This document shows, in pieces, positions 1-9,592 of a DNA stretch of 64,000 nucleotides. How positions within the stretch are numbered: the stretch's first letter is position 1; every line of letters starts with the position of its first letter. The notes below the pieces were generated by a model, which saw nothing but the letters and a program-made list of their open reading frames with translations, was not told the DNA's origin and searched no databases. The position numbers and the translations under genes were made by a program. Source of the DNA: Zygotorulaspora mrakii (lineage: Eukaryota > Ascomycota > Saccharomycetes > Saccharomycetales > Saccharomycetaceae); contig NC_050720.1 in NCBI RefSeq assembly GCF_013402915.1, positions 1,116,001-1,180,000 of the forward strand, in the 5' to 3' direction.

Positions 1-2214
1 AATGCTGAGGTTTGCAGTGACTACAGCATTAACAGTACTGGTGGAACTTGCTATATCTGGGGTTTCTCCGGAGACTGCAGAAGTTTCTGTTACTGTTTTA
101 GTGGCTGCGCAAGAACCATCTGCTGTTTCTGTGTACGTCGTTGTTACTGTACTGACCATTTGAACGGTATTTGGAGAGCCCACATGATTCACAGTGTAGG
201 GAATTGTTACTATGTGATCGTTTGTGACCGTGATAGTCTCTGTTATGGGACCAGTCCCCTGATTCAATGCTGTCGTTGTCATGTTCAAGTAAACTGTAAG
301 CACCGAACGCTTTTTAGGCGCACTTACAATGACTGTGGTTGGTGTTATAATCGTAGTGCCAAAAATGGTGGCTGATCCATTTTGAACTATTGTGGTTGGT
401 ACTGTCTGTGTCACTTTTTCAGTGATAGTCGATTGTCCTTCAAAACTTGTTGTTGCGACCGCATTTCTTACCGTATCTGTAAAGGTTGTGACGACAGTTG
501 ATGTTTCTGTCACTGCGCTTATTCTTAAAGTGCAATTGGATGAAGTTGCGGTTTCAATTTGAGTCAAAGTACTTACTTCATTTACAGTTTCCGTTTCAGT
601 TAAGGTGACTATAGTTGGTACCATCTGCGTTACTGTTTCAGTGATATTTGATTCTGGCCCAATAAGTGTGGTTCCAGCATCACTTCTCGCTGCACCTGTA
701 GCAGTGGCAGTTACAGTTACAGTGACAGTAGCAGTAGCAGTAGCAGTAGCAGTAGCAACAACGGTCGTTTTTTCTGTCACTACGCTAATGCATGTAGTAC
801 CATCGGACAGAGCGGTTTGAATTTGAGTTAAAGTACTTGTCTCATTAACAGTTGCCGTTTCAGTTTGAGTTACAGTATTTGAAATGGTATCGTAAATGGT
901 TGAGAAGTTTGTTTCGTATGCTGTGGCCGTTACCCATTGAGTATTCTGTATCCTCTCGATGATTTGATTACTGCATTCACCGTTAGATGAGCTATTCAAC
1001 AAAGTCGTGGTCTGACGTGAACTACTGGTGAAGGATAACGTAGTGGTAGATTCTCCTGTTGCGCTTATACTTGAACTCCTGCCGGACAAAGTTCTACCGG
1101 TAGATCTAATTACTGTATTTGAGCTTAAAACGCTGTCACTTGGAATAGTTGTAAAAGACTGCGTACTTGTCCTTGGCAAACTACAACTGGGGCATACCGT
1201 AGAGGTAAATGTGCTGATTGATGTAGTTGCCGTACTTGAGCTCCCTTGTGTACTAATTGAATGAGCAGTAGAAGAGGTTGTGCTAGTAGATCCAGTTGTG
1301 GGACTTGAGGTTGCAGAACTGCTGCTTAAATCGGTCGTGGAAGAAAAGTAACTCGACTGTGAACTGTCACTTGAGATGGATGTCGAGGAAGCCGTTGTGG
1401 TAGATCTGATCGTGGTGCTTGAACCTGAAAAACTGGTGCTTGAACTACTTGTATATGAAGCTGTACTGGTCGATCCAGTCGCTGTACTAGAGGTTAAAAC
1501 GCTGCCACTTGAAATAGTTGTAAAAGACTGCGTACTTGTTCTTGAAGAAATACAACTTGGGCAAACAGTAGAGGTAATTGTGCTGACAGACGTAGTTGTG
1601 GTACTTGAACTGCTGCTTGAACTGCTGCTTGAACTGCTGCTTGAACTGCTGCTTGAACTGCTGCTTGAACTGGTTCTAGAGAAAGTCGTTCTGGTAGAGG
1701 AAGTCGTCGTGGTAGAGGTAGTTGCTCGCGAACTGCTGCTTAGACTGCTAGTAAAAGACGTTGCACTTGTGCCTGAAGCACTACAACTTGGGCAAACAGT
1801 AGAGGAAGTTGTCCTGGTAGAGGCAGTCGCACTTGAACTGCGGCTTGGACTAGTTCTAGAGGAAGTTGTACTGGCAGATCTGGTACTGGTACCTGAGCTT
1901 GAAAAACCACAACTTGGACAGATGGTAGAGGTCACTGTGCTTGTAATTCTAGTTGTCGTGCTGGGAGTTGTAATACTGCAACTTGGACAAATAGTCGATG
2001 TCGTAGTACTCAGGCTCGCAGAGGCTAAACTAGAACTGGTACTTGAAATGAAAGAAAGTGTAGAGCTGGAAACAGTACCCGGCACGGAAGAAGCAGAACA
2101 GGGACATACATACGACGTCCGAATGCTGGTTTCCCTTCGGGTGACAGTAGATAACCCATCGACATGGCAAGCCAGTGCAAAGATGTATATTATTGTTACT
2201 ATATTGAATAACAT
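1..2214 (-). CDS. Ser/Thr-rich cell-wall protein or adhesin, N-terminal 738 codons (runs off the left edge)
   Basis: Read on the minus strand from the ATG at 2214, the frame stays open to base 1, so the C-terminus lies outside the window. The first 20 or so residues (MLFNIVTIIYIFALACHVDG) look like a secretion signal. The rest is extremely rich in Ser and Thr. It contains five CPSC tetrapeptides (coded at 1978-1989, 1909-1920, 1783-1794, 1552-1563 and 1183-1194) and a related CPC near residue 38. A poly-Ser block is coded by 1605-1672 and an Ala-Thr alternation by about 718-765. The distal part has Thr/Val-rich repeats of the TVTVT kind. This composition is typical of O-mannosylated, GPI-anchored wall proteins and flocculins. 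The GPI signal cannot be seen because the end is missing. No ligand-binding domain was recognised, so adhesin activity is inference. Confidence 0.75.
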   Translation of the reverse strand, partial: MLFNIVTIIYIFALACHVDGLSTVTRRETSIRTSYVCPCSASSVPGTVSSSTLSFISSTSSSLASASLSTTTSTICPSCSITTPSTTTRITSTVTSTICPSCGFSSSGTSTRSASTTSSRTSPSRSSSATASTRTTSSTVCPSCSASGTSATSFTSSLSSSSRATTSTTTTSSTRTTFSRTSSSSSSSSSSSSSSSSSSSSSSSTTTTSVSTITSTVCPSCISSRTSTQSFTTISSGSVLTSSTATGSTSTASYTSSSSTSFSGSSTTIRSTTTASSTSISSDSSQSSYFSSTTDLSSSSATSSPTTGSTSTTSSTAHSISTQGSSSTATTSISTFTSTVCPSCSLPRTSTQSFTTIPSDSVLSSNTVIRSTGRTLSGRSSSISATGESTTTLSFTSSSRQTTTLLNSSSNGECSNQIIERIQNTQWVTATAYETNFSTIYDTISNTVTQTETATVNETSTLTQIQTALSDGTTCISVVTEKTTVVATATATATATVTVTVTATATGAARSDAGTTLIGPESNITETVTQMVPTIVTLTETETVNEVSTLTQIETATSSNCTLRISAVTETSTVVTTFTDTVRNAVATTSFEGQSTITEKVTQTVPTTIVQNGSATIFGTTIITPTTVIVSAPKKRSVLTVYLNMTTTALNQGTGPITETITVTNDHIVTIPYTVNHVGSPNTVQMVSTVTTTYTETADGSCAATKTVTETSAVSGETPDIASSTSTVNAVVTANLSI
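1605..1672 (-). repeat. 12-bp minisatellite coding for poly-Ser
   Basis: The plus-strand unit GAACTGCTGCTT is repeated about 5.5 times. On the minus strand, in frame with the wall-protein gene, it reads as AGC/AGT/TCA serine codons. The unit length is a multiple of three, so copy-number change would keep the frame. Such tracts vary in length between strains in yeast adhesins (family knowledge). Confidence 0.85.
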
Positions 2215-2948
2215 AACGAATGAATGGTTTCTTGAGCAGTGTGATCTTAGAAGATTTCAAACAGCTTTGTTTCCAAGAGAAAACACTGTTGGACATGTCC
2301 TATTATTTCATCCAACAACCCATTTTATTTATAATTTTAACTCGACATGAGTTTGCATGAATACTATGGCCTCCCACTTAATAACACCTTGAAACAATTA
2401 TTAGTGCTACATTACTACTACTGAAATAATATATATGTTTCAAAAACATGCTAGCAACTCTGTGAACTTTTCACTATTATTGGAAAAATCCCGAATATGT
2501 GACGCTCTGCCAAATTGTAATCGCTCAAAAGGGTAAATACATGGAACAACCGTCAAGCCAGTGAACAGTGCAGATCAACAGTTTAGAATAAAGGTATATT
2601 GCCTATTTCGATTTATGCTATTCTCTTATTTGTCTCACGTTACATTTGCAACATTTAAGAGGAATACCTCGCTAATCGAAATAGCTGTGCTTAGTATTAA
2701 AAGGTTGCTCAGTCGCATTGTGAAACATGCCGAACCCGTTTAATACAGCCCAGAAGCACACCATTTTGACCCAGAGCCACAAATCAAGAAATCCCCAATA
2801 CTCGTAACCGTAGCTAGGGGATAGCCGTCTTGCGTAATATTCAATTGTCAGCTAGTCTGCTGCTATCAGATCAAAAAAAAAAAAAGTTAGAAACCGTACC
2901 GTATATAACGTATGTATATGCCATGAAAACCCAAAATCCGATGATAAA
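2215..2948. other. intergenic, wall-protein promoter side
   Basis: This stretch lies between the wall-protein start and the 3' end of the coiled-coil gene. It is AT-rich with an A-run at about 2874-2885. Only short, composition-poor open frames are present. No RNA gene or recognised regulatory site was found. Confidence 0.5.
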
Positions 2949-3626
2949 TCACGTCAGGCCCCTCGAACTCTCGAACTCGTATTCTCTTAGTCGTCTGGTA
3001 GCCTCGACATGCGATCGGTCAAATTTATTATTCGTATCGGAAACCGACGAATACCGTCTAGGCATTTTATACCTAGGATCAGCTTCTTGCATGCCGCTCT
3101 TCAACAGATGCTGACTGCTCTCGCTCTCCGCAGTAATCGAACTCGAACTCGAGCTGTTAGGAGCAGCTGATGTCGACCCTCGCTTCAGATTCAGCGATAA
3201 CGTAGGCATCATTGTGTCTATCGGAAGGCCACCACCGCGCTGCGCCGTCTGAATGCCTACAGGGCTAGGCTTCCTTTGCGGGTATGAAATCGAGCTTCTG
3301 GTGCTCCCACTTGACAATCCGTAATGGTAATTTGCGTCGCACTCCTCATCCATGGTAAACCCCTCCCCCTGCAGCTGAGGATAAGACTGCCTAGCAGAGA
3401 CTGGCCCCTGGTATAGCTGTTTCCGCAACAACATATTTTCCTCCCGCAGCATGTCGACCTCTCTTAGGAGCCTCATAACCTGAGCATCCTGCTCCTTCTC
3501 CATCTCATTGATGATCTCTTCGCATGAAAGCTTCCTTTTCTGGATTGGTCTCGAACACATTGGCTGTAAGTGTAGTCCAAACTGTTTTGATCTTGGTGAT
3601 TCCCGGATATCGGAACTTCTACGCAT
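2949..3626 (-). CDS. unrecognised coiled-coil protein, 225 aa from the first ATG
   Basis: I do not recognise this protein. From ATG 3626 it has a basic N-terminus (MRRSSDIRES...). A heptad-like segment follows at about residues 35-75, rich in Glu and Leu (EEIINEMEKEQDAQVMRLL, then REVDMLREENMLLRKQL), which suggests a short coiled coil or leucine zipper. No basic DNA-contact region of bZIP type is evident. The rest is low complexity, with Ser-rich stretches and a run of seven serines. The open frame continues 12 codons upstream of the ATG and ends exactly at a TAG that could be an intron acceptor (3663). The true N-terminus may therefore be longer and spliced; see the intron-like signals at 3663-3842. 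It lies between a wall protein and a ferric reductase and has no syntenic S. cerevisiae counterpart that I can name. Confidence 0.55.
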   Translation of the reverse strand: MRRSSDIRESPRSKQFGLHLQPMCSRPIQKRKLSCEEIINEMEKEQDAQVMRLLREVDMLREENMLLRKQLYQGPVSARQSYPQLQGEGFTMDEECDANYHYGLSSGSTRSSISYPQRKPSPVGIQTAQRGGGLPIDTMMPTLSLNLKRGSTSAAPNSSSSSSITAESESSQHLLKSGMQEADPRYKMPRRYSSVSDTNNKFDRSHVEATRRLREYEFESSRGLT

Positions 3627-4267
3627 TATTCTGGGTATATGCAAACTATCTCTCTGATACGTCTATATATTTATTAGTGTATACATAGATTTACCATATG
3701 TGGGTTAGTATATCACCTTATCACTCACACTTTTATACTTTCATTCAGCTCCCCAGCTCAAAGCTTCTATCATGACCTTTCCCAAATCAATAGAAATGGA
3801 TCGAGAATGCTTTGCGTAAGATTACCACATACGTAAGCCCATATCTATTAAACGATGACCCACACTTTCAACGGATGTCTTCTGGAGTGACGGCTATTAA
3901 TAATGTCAGGATGCCTGTATACGATATTATCAATCATGAATGCGCGACTAAGCCATGTTTCTACATCATTAAGTCACGATTAGATAAGACCTCCACGTAT
4001 GCAGAATAAAGGGAAATGCACATGCGAGTCCAACTCTACGGCCCTGAAATGGTATCACCAAAAATACAATATCCGCTCATCAATAGGTGGTTTTCTACAA
4101 AAGGACATCAATTGACTCTCGATGTCAGCAGGCTCTCGTATAAGGGATTCGGTTGGAATGCATATGCATCTACGAGAGTAGCGGGGGTTGTAGCAAAGGC
4201 ATACGTTACTTCGAATTGAGTTGTATTAGAGTATGTAACGTATGTACTCAGGGCAGTGGAGGGGCAA
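3627..4267. other. intergenic between the coiled-coil gene and the FRE gene
   Basis: Apart from the intron-like signals at 3663-3842, this stretch holds only short open frames without recognisable products. It separates the start side of the coiled-coil gene from the 3' end of the ferric reductase gene. Confidence 0.5.
3663..3842 (-). other. candidate 5' intron signals upstream of the coiled-coil gene
   Basis: On the minus strand a perfect donor GTATGT sits at 3832-3827, a perfect branch point TACTAAC at 3710-3704, and a UAG acceptor at 3665-3663. An ATG at 3842 would give a 10-base first exon. Joining that exon to the UAG acceptor is out of frame by one base. The acceptor that would keep the frame (AG at 3651-3650) is preceded by G and is poor. 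The signals may mark a 5'-UTR intron, or a mini-exon disturbed by an indel. Confidence 0.4.
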
Positions 4268-6322
4268 TTACCAGCATTGATATTCTTCCAAGTATTCAAC
4301 AGGTGCGCTTGGATTCTCAACTGTAACCTTTGCAACGAAATCTCTCGTTTGATCTACAAACGAAGCAGGCCCGCAGCACACTATAGCTAGCGGGCCGTTA
4401 TTCAATGATTCGTTGATTAATTTCTCAACATCTGGACGACCGTTTCGGATGGTTGCAAATGATTTAAGTTTGGTGATGATTTCTGTTTCCTCTGTGCTGC
4501 TGTAGGTGGTGGTGGTAATGGAGTTCGTCAGATGAATTACAAGATGTACAGGCAAGTGTTCGAGTAGCAGGAGCTCGCTCCGATACGCTTTTAGAATATC
4601 AAGTTCCCTCACTGTGATCACGAGATCAATTGTTCTCTTGCTTTGCCTTTTTCCTAGCTCGATGGCATGCGACAGTGGACCAGGTATTCCTGTTCCTCCG
4701 GCTAAGAACAGTAATCTATCAGATTTGTTGATTGCTGAACGTGAGCCGTACGGGCCTTCGACGAGGACGTTTATTTCCAAGAAGCCGTTTACTTGCCTCA
4801 CTTTTTTTAGCATAGTGTTTGTTGCACCCTTTTTAGGTTTTACAACAAGCGTCAGTTCGTTGTTGGAATGGATGACAGTGAAGGGATGGGACTGCCAGAA
4901 TATCGAAGGCTGCATAAAATATAGGAAAATGTACTGACCTGGTTCGAACGCCTTTTGTTTTTGACAGGAAGGAAGTTGAATGGTTATTCTAAGTAAGTCA
5001 TCGTCAATCAACTGTATTCTTGCCTTCAAGTAGCCAAACCTCAAAATGCGTACCACACGTAGAATCCTTTCGATGACCCATAAGCTCAACGGGAAGTATA
5101 TAGTTGAGCCAAAACCGAATGATTCGACATGCTTGAAGTAAGTGTAGAAAAATACAATGACCAGTAAAATGTGAATGTACAAAAATGTCTCATATGTGCA
5201 TTTCCGGATTATTCCCATTGATAGCACCAGCAAGCCTACACACGAAGTCATGGCAATAACACCAAATTTCCAGTATGCTTCATCAGCTGATGCCTTATAG
5301 GAGTGTAAAAGTGTCGCATATAGGGCATAGGCGATTGAATGTATGCATGCCTCTAAAATCATGACTCTTCCAATCCACTTGTGGAGCATTATCATAGTTG
5401 TATATTTGAAGCCAGTCAAACATTCGACAATGTTATTTCTTGTACTGAATAGTATAATTAATGGAACCTGTATAATGGCGATAATGCCCGATCTGTCAGC
5501 TAGAAGCCTTATAAACTGCAACCATTTTGAGGGGAATAGAAAATTGAAGGGATCTAACTGATACTTCACAGCTAAAGTTGTGGCACTGATCAAGGTATAT
5601 CCAAGGATCATCAGACTCTCGAACGTAGTCGGTATTAGGCCGGTACACAACCAATTAGTTTCTAAATGCGACGCATGCTTACCAAACAAAGTCGGCAGTA
5701 CTAGGTACCCTCGTACTAGGTTTATAAACCTATATTTAAGTATCGATCGCGACAGCGCACTTGTTTTGCAGACTTTGAATGCACAGGAGATCAAAACGAC
5801 CACTATAAAATAAACATAAGTCATGGATCCGTACTTCGAGCTATTATCGAAATTTGAGCTGTAGTAATGATATGCATTCCCTATTCGGTCTCTCATTGCC
5901 TTGTCTACTTTAACGGGACACGTTAATGGACTGTTCATATATGTGTCGTCGTCCCCACACAGGTATCTGGATGCATTGTTTCTTGAAGCATTGTAACGCT
6001 CAAAAGTCAATTCTTCCGCAAATTTTTTGTTTCCCAACTGGCATATATCCTTCACATTCGTAAGTGTTTTCTCATATATTATATCCCTCTCGTTGGGCAT
6101 TCTATCATTGAGCATATCGTGTATACACGTACTCCATGAACCCAAAGCTGGTTCATATGCACAAATTGATGAATAGAAATTAGAAGAGCTCTCATACATC
6201 CATTGCATCTTGGACAAGTACACCCCACATCCCAAAACAGAATTGGATTGCCACGAGTCCATCTTATGTGCTTCACAACCTGCCAGTCCTGCAAACAACA
6301 AGAAAATTGCCAGGATGACCAT
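4268..6322 (-). CDS. ferric/cupric reductase, FRE family (684 aa)
   Basis: This is a plasma-membrane (or possibly vacuolar) metalloreductase that passes electrons from NADPH through FAD and two b-type hemes to extracellular Fe(III) or Cu(II). The ATG at 6322 opens a signal peptide (MVILAIFLLFAGLAGCEA). A Cys-containing luminal region with several N-glycosylation sites follows, then multiple membrane spans from about residue 168. The four heme ligands are visible as H314, H328, H384 and H398, with the 14/70/84-residue spacing of yeast Fre1. The FAD motif HPFT is at 479-482. NADPH-site glycines are at EGPYGS (522-527) and AGGTGIPG (541-548). The C-terminus ends in a typical LEEYQCW. Length is close to S. 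cerevisiae Fre1 (686 aa). Which FRE paralogue it matches cannot be told by eye. An Aft1-like site lies 139 bases upstream. Confidence 0.93.
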   Translation of the reverse strand: MVILAIFLLFAGLAGCEAHKMDSWQSNSVLGCGVYLSKMQWMYESSSNFYSSICAYEPALGSWSTCIHDMLNDRMPNERDIIYEKTLTNVKDICQLGNKKFAEELTFERYNASRNNASRYLCGDDDTYMNSPLTCPVKVDKAMRDRIGNAYHYYSSNFDNSSKYGSMTYVYFIVVVLISCAFKVCKTSALSRSILKYRFINLVRGYLVLPTLFGKHASHLETNWLCTGLIPTTFESLMILGYTLISATTLAVKYQLDPFNFLFPSKWLQFIRLLADRSGIIAIIQVPLIILFSTRNNIVECLTGFKYTTMIMLHKWIGRVMILEACIHSIAYALYATLLHSYKASADEAYWKFGVIAMTSCVGLLVLSMGIIRKCTYETFLYIHILLVIVFFYTYFKHVESFGFGSTIYFPLSLWVIERILRVVRILRFGYLKARIQLIDDDLLRITIQLPSCQKQKAFEPGQYIFLYFMQPSIFWQSHPFTVIHSNNELTLVVKPKKGATNTMLKKVRQVNGFLEINVLVEGPYGSRSAINKSDRLLFLAGGTGIPGPLSHAIELGKRQSKRTIDLVITVRELDILKAYRSELLLLEHLPVHLVIHLTNSITTTTYSSTEETEIITKLKSFATIRNGRPDVEKLINESLNNGPLAIVCCGPASFVDQTRDFVAKVTVENPSAPVEYLEEYQCW

Positions 6323-7086
6323 CCTTACTAACTCTTGTAGTAGTCTGAATCATGAGGGATCAAGAACCAAGAAGATCAAGCTTTACTGATACGTTTTATA
6401 TTGCTTCCGCACCATTCGACTCTGCTCATCTTTGATCTTGACACAGAAGAAGAAAAAAATTGGGTGCATTAAGTACATCTTTCATCGATCGCCGCATCGC
6501 GGAGAATAAAAGTTCATAAGTAGATGGTTCAGCTTTCACCAAACTGCTACCAGCGTCTGGCATACACCATCATATTTTTATATTCTTAGTTTTGGCTATC
6601 TATCAGTTTTAAAATGTTGCAATGCAATGCTCCATCTTACTATTTTTAATATCTCGAGAAACCTGCAGCTGCAACTGTAAACAACAGCAGCGGTAAGGTG
6701 CTGGTTCCTAAACGGAGAAACCTCGGGCACGCATTGCCAATTAGTTTCGAGTAAACGTAATGATTTGGTTTTGCTTAGCCTGCTATTTCGTAGCGTCCGC
6801 CGACGGTTACAGAGATATTTCGGAGGTCCACATGGGTGCCCTATTAAAATATTACAGCTGCATTCATTGCCCATGATGCCAAGACAGCAAGATAAAAACT
6901 CGTCTGAAAGAATGTACGCATCAACAACGACTGCACGAGCTTCATTCACAATGAAAAGATGGCAACGTGGTAGGTGGCTCTTACTTAGGATCCTTCTATT
7001 TAAGAGGGCTTCTAGAGAGCAATGCCTTAATACAACTATTAGAAGGAAATGACGAAATTCTACTGAGAAAATTGTAAGGCTGAAAC
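6323..7086. other. divergent intergenic between FRE and the phosphodiesterase gene
   Basis: This is a shared promoter region of 764 bases. Besides the Aft1-type site it contains overlapping short open frames on both strands (for example 6596-7105 minus), none with a recognisable family. I see no RNA gene. Confidence 0.5.
6461..6468 (-). promoter_or_regulatory. Aft1/Aft2-type iron-responsive site
   Basis: The minus strand reads TGCACCCA, a full match to the yeast Aft1 consensus YRCACCCR. It lies about 140 bases upstream of the ferric reductase ATG, the usual place for this element in FRE genes. Function is inferred from motif and context. Confidence 0.55.
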
Positions 7087-9047
7087 ATGATGATATTAGA
7101 TGCATTGATTGGTTTAGGCTGGATCAGTTTCCTGGCGGCAGCTTCACCTGTGAGAAACGGCGAAGAAAGTCTGGAGAACATTTTGAGTTCGAGCTATTCT
7201 TTATCGGATTCTAACATTGTTGACGGAATTGTGTTAGCTTTGAAAGAGGCTTCAGACTTTAACGATACTTGTAACTCGTGTATTAACCGCCTGGCTATTG
7301 GTAAGTCATTGGCACTTGTCAGACCAGATTTGATTCCAGTCACTTTTGAAAAATGGTGTTTGGAAACCAAATACGAATCCAACAGCACCTGCCAAACGAA
7401 TTTTGCCAGGAATACTGTCAAAAGCGGTACAACAGGCTCGAATTTTGCCGATATGCTACAGTTGATGGATCCATTTGGCTACGATGGCCAATTGTACTGT
7501 CACTATAAAGATGACTCCGCCTGTAAGAAGCCTGTTACGCCTAATGTGAGTTTATCCCATTTATGGCCCGCCAGACAACCAAAGCATTTTGTGGCACCTG
7601 AACCATCCATCAATGACACTTTCAACGTTTTGCATCTGTCCGATTTTCATGTTGAACTGGACTACAAAGTTGGAGCTGAGGCCAACTGCACAACATCTAT
7701 GTGCTGTACTCCACACTCGGTAAACAAAGTAGCTGGCGGAAACACAAAATATCAAGGCATTTGGAATTCGTTTTATGAGAATTCAAACTACGATGACAAC
7801 AATTTAGCTTACCGTAAAGGCTATTATGTTGATGTGTTCAAGAATAGCTCAGTTTGGGCGCCAGCTACTACATTTGGTAATTATCAATGTGATTCCCCAG
7901 AAATTTTGATCAACTCCTCTTTGAATTCAGTAGCAAACTACAGTAGGGAAAACAACTTGACTTTTGAATTTGCCCTTTTTACTGGTGATATGGTTGACCA
8001 CGACGAAACAAAGTACACAGATTATGAAATGACAATCGAATCTGAAGAGGTTGTTCTTAGAGATCTTAAAAGCAGATTGGGCTCTATTCCAGTATATCCG
8101 GTATTGGGGAATCACGATAGTTTCCCTTATGGTGAAATTTCGCAGGAGGGATATGGCTTTTCAAATAAATTTACTTCTAATGCCGACCTTCTAGCAGATA
8201 TGTATGAAAATAACGGTTGGTTGAATGCTTCCACTGCCCAATATGCTAGACAGCATTACACAGGTTTTGCCGTAGACACTGATATGGGATTGAAAGTTGT
8301 GTCATTAAACTCAAACTGTTTTTACAGGAAGAATCACTACGCTTACTGGAATGCCACAAGTCCAGATACTTTTGGGCAGTGGGAATTTTTGATCAATGAG
8401 CTCGTTGAGAGTGAATCAAAGAACCAAAGAGTATGGATTATTGCACACATTCCGCCAGCTACTGATGGTTTACCTTTGCCTTCAAAATTATTCAGCGAGA
8501 TCATTGAAAGATTTTCTCCATATACCATCGCGGGTATATTCTTTGGTCACACTCACTACGACCAATTTCATATTCTATATGCTGGCTCTGGAAATGATAC
8601 GAAAACAGTAGAAAATGTTATCAATTTTGCGTGGATCAGTCAATCGATCACCCGTTCATCGGTAACAACCCGTCTTGGAGATACTATGAGGTTGACAAGA
8701 AAACCTTTTCGATAATGAATGCTCACAACTTTTACACCCAATTGAACGAAACCTATGGAAATGGTGGCGAGGAACCAAATTGGGAATATGAGTACTCCTC
8801 AAGAGATGGATACAATATCTCCTGGCCGGACTCTAGTCCTCTAAATGGTAGTTACTGGCATCAAGTCTCCGAAAAGGTGAAAGACGATGTTAGTTATAGA
8901 CAATTATATGAAAACTATTCAAAGAGATGGTCTCCCTCCGTTCCAGATTGCACCAAGGGCAAAAACTGTATATTGGACTATTGTACTTTGACCAGTTTCA
9001 ACTTAGACGATTACGAACATTGTATTGCCCAGGTATCGAACAACTGA
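7087..9047 (+). CDS. acid sphingomyelinase-like phosphodiesterase, frame broken near codon 522
   Basis: A secreted calcineurin-like metallophosphoesterase that would cleave phosphodiesters such as sphingomyelin outside the cell (family knowledge). ATG 7087 opens a short hydrophobic signal peptide. A saposin-like Cys region follows (CNSC near residue 62, then two further Cys). The metal-binding motifs are all present: DFH at 186-188, GDMVDH at 300-305, GNHD at 341-344, AH at 453-454 and GHTH at 487-490. After about codon 522 the frame derails and stops at 8715. The expected family sequence (PFIGNNPSWRYYEVD) continues in another frame to the stop at 9047. One base is missing in the C run at 8651-8653. 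The joined length would be about 650 aa, normal for the family. The missing base is either a sequence error or a recent inactivating mutation. S. cerevisiae has no close counterpart in this position. Confidence 0.8.
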
Positions 9048-9128
9048 AGAAAATAAAAAGTGAGTTTTGTAGTTCTTGTATTTGTATACCAGTATTAAAG
9101 AGAAAAATTGAAGCACAAAATCTAACGT

Positions 9129-9592
9129 TCAAGAAGATTCAGCAGACTCAGCTGTCTCCTCCGGCTTCCCATTTCTTAGCAGGTTGAATTCTTTTTGAAC
9201 AAGACTCAAAGTGGTTCCCTTAGAGCCGTCTTCTCTTTCGAAGGTATAGTTAGCAGCGTCAGCCTCAATGTAAACCAAAGCACTGCAGTGTATAATGTTA
9301 GTAAAAATTCCTCCTTGTGAAGATTAAAAACGCCATATGGTCGAGATACGTACCCTTTTCTGACATATTGGGTCAAAAAATTGATTTGTGGATCAATGAA
9401 AACCGTAATGTTGAACCAATTTGTTGCACCATCTCTTCTTGGTTGAGAGGCAACACTGTACTTCAAGTATCTAGTATTATTGGCAGAAGTAAACTCGGTA
9501 AAATCACTGCCAACACGACCAACAATCGTCATCTTTGACAGATCGAACTTCCTTGAAGTAGCATGGAACGAACGTATTTGACGCAAAAACAT
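9129..9592 (-). CDS. RIM1: mitochondrial single-stranded DNA-binding protein Rim1, two exons (130 aa)
   Basis: An SSB-type OB-fold protein needed for mitochondrial DNA replication. Exon 1 is 9592-9354 and exon 2 is 9282-9129. The 71-base intron (9353-9283) has donor GTACGT, branch point TACTAAC (9303-9297) and acceptor CAG. Splicing yields the junction YVRK-GALVYIEAD, matching the known Rim1 sequence; S. cerevisiae RIM1 also has an intron. The start is ATG 9592 (MFLRQIRSFHATSRK, a basic mitochondrial presequence). An in-frame GTG at 9604 is not needed. The core contains NRYLKYSVASQPRRDG-like SSB sequence and the tail is acidic. It lies tail to tail with the phosphodiesterase gene. It is the leftmost gene with conserved synteny: S. 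cerevisiae YCR028C-A, next to SYP1. Confidence 0.95.

Noticed and set aside
2030..2296. Minus-strand 88-codon frame at the wall-protein start
   Set aside because: It overlaps the signal-peptide frame in another phase and has no coding character.
1376..2350. Long plus-strand open frame (324 codons) of Val/Leu/Glu repeats
   Set aside because: It is the antisense shadow of the Ser/Thr-rich wall-protein gene, which has a signal peptide and a sensible start on the minus strand.
6596..7105. Minus-strand 169-codon frame overlapping the phosphodiesterase start
   Set aside because: It overlaps the well-supported signal peptide of the plus-strand gene, and its composition matches no family. Probably chance.
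8641..8720. Programmed translational frameshift in the phosphodiesterase gene
   Set aside because: No Ty-type slippery heptamer (CUU-AGG-C or similar) or stimulatory structure was seen at the break. A plain missing C is simpler.
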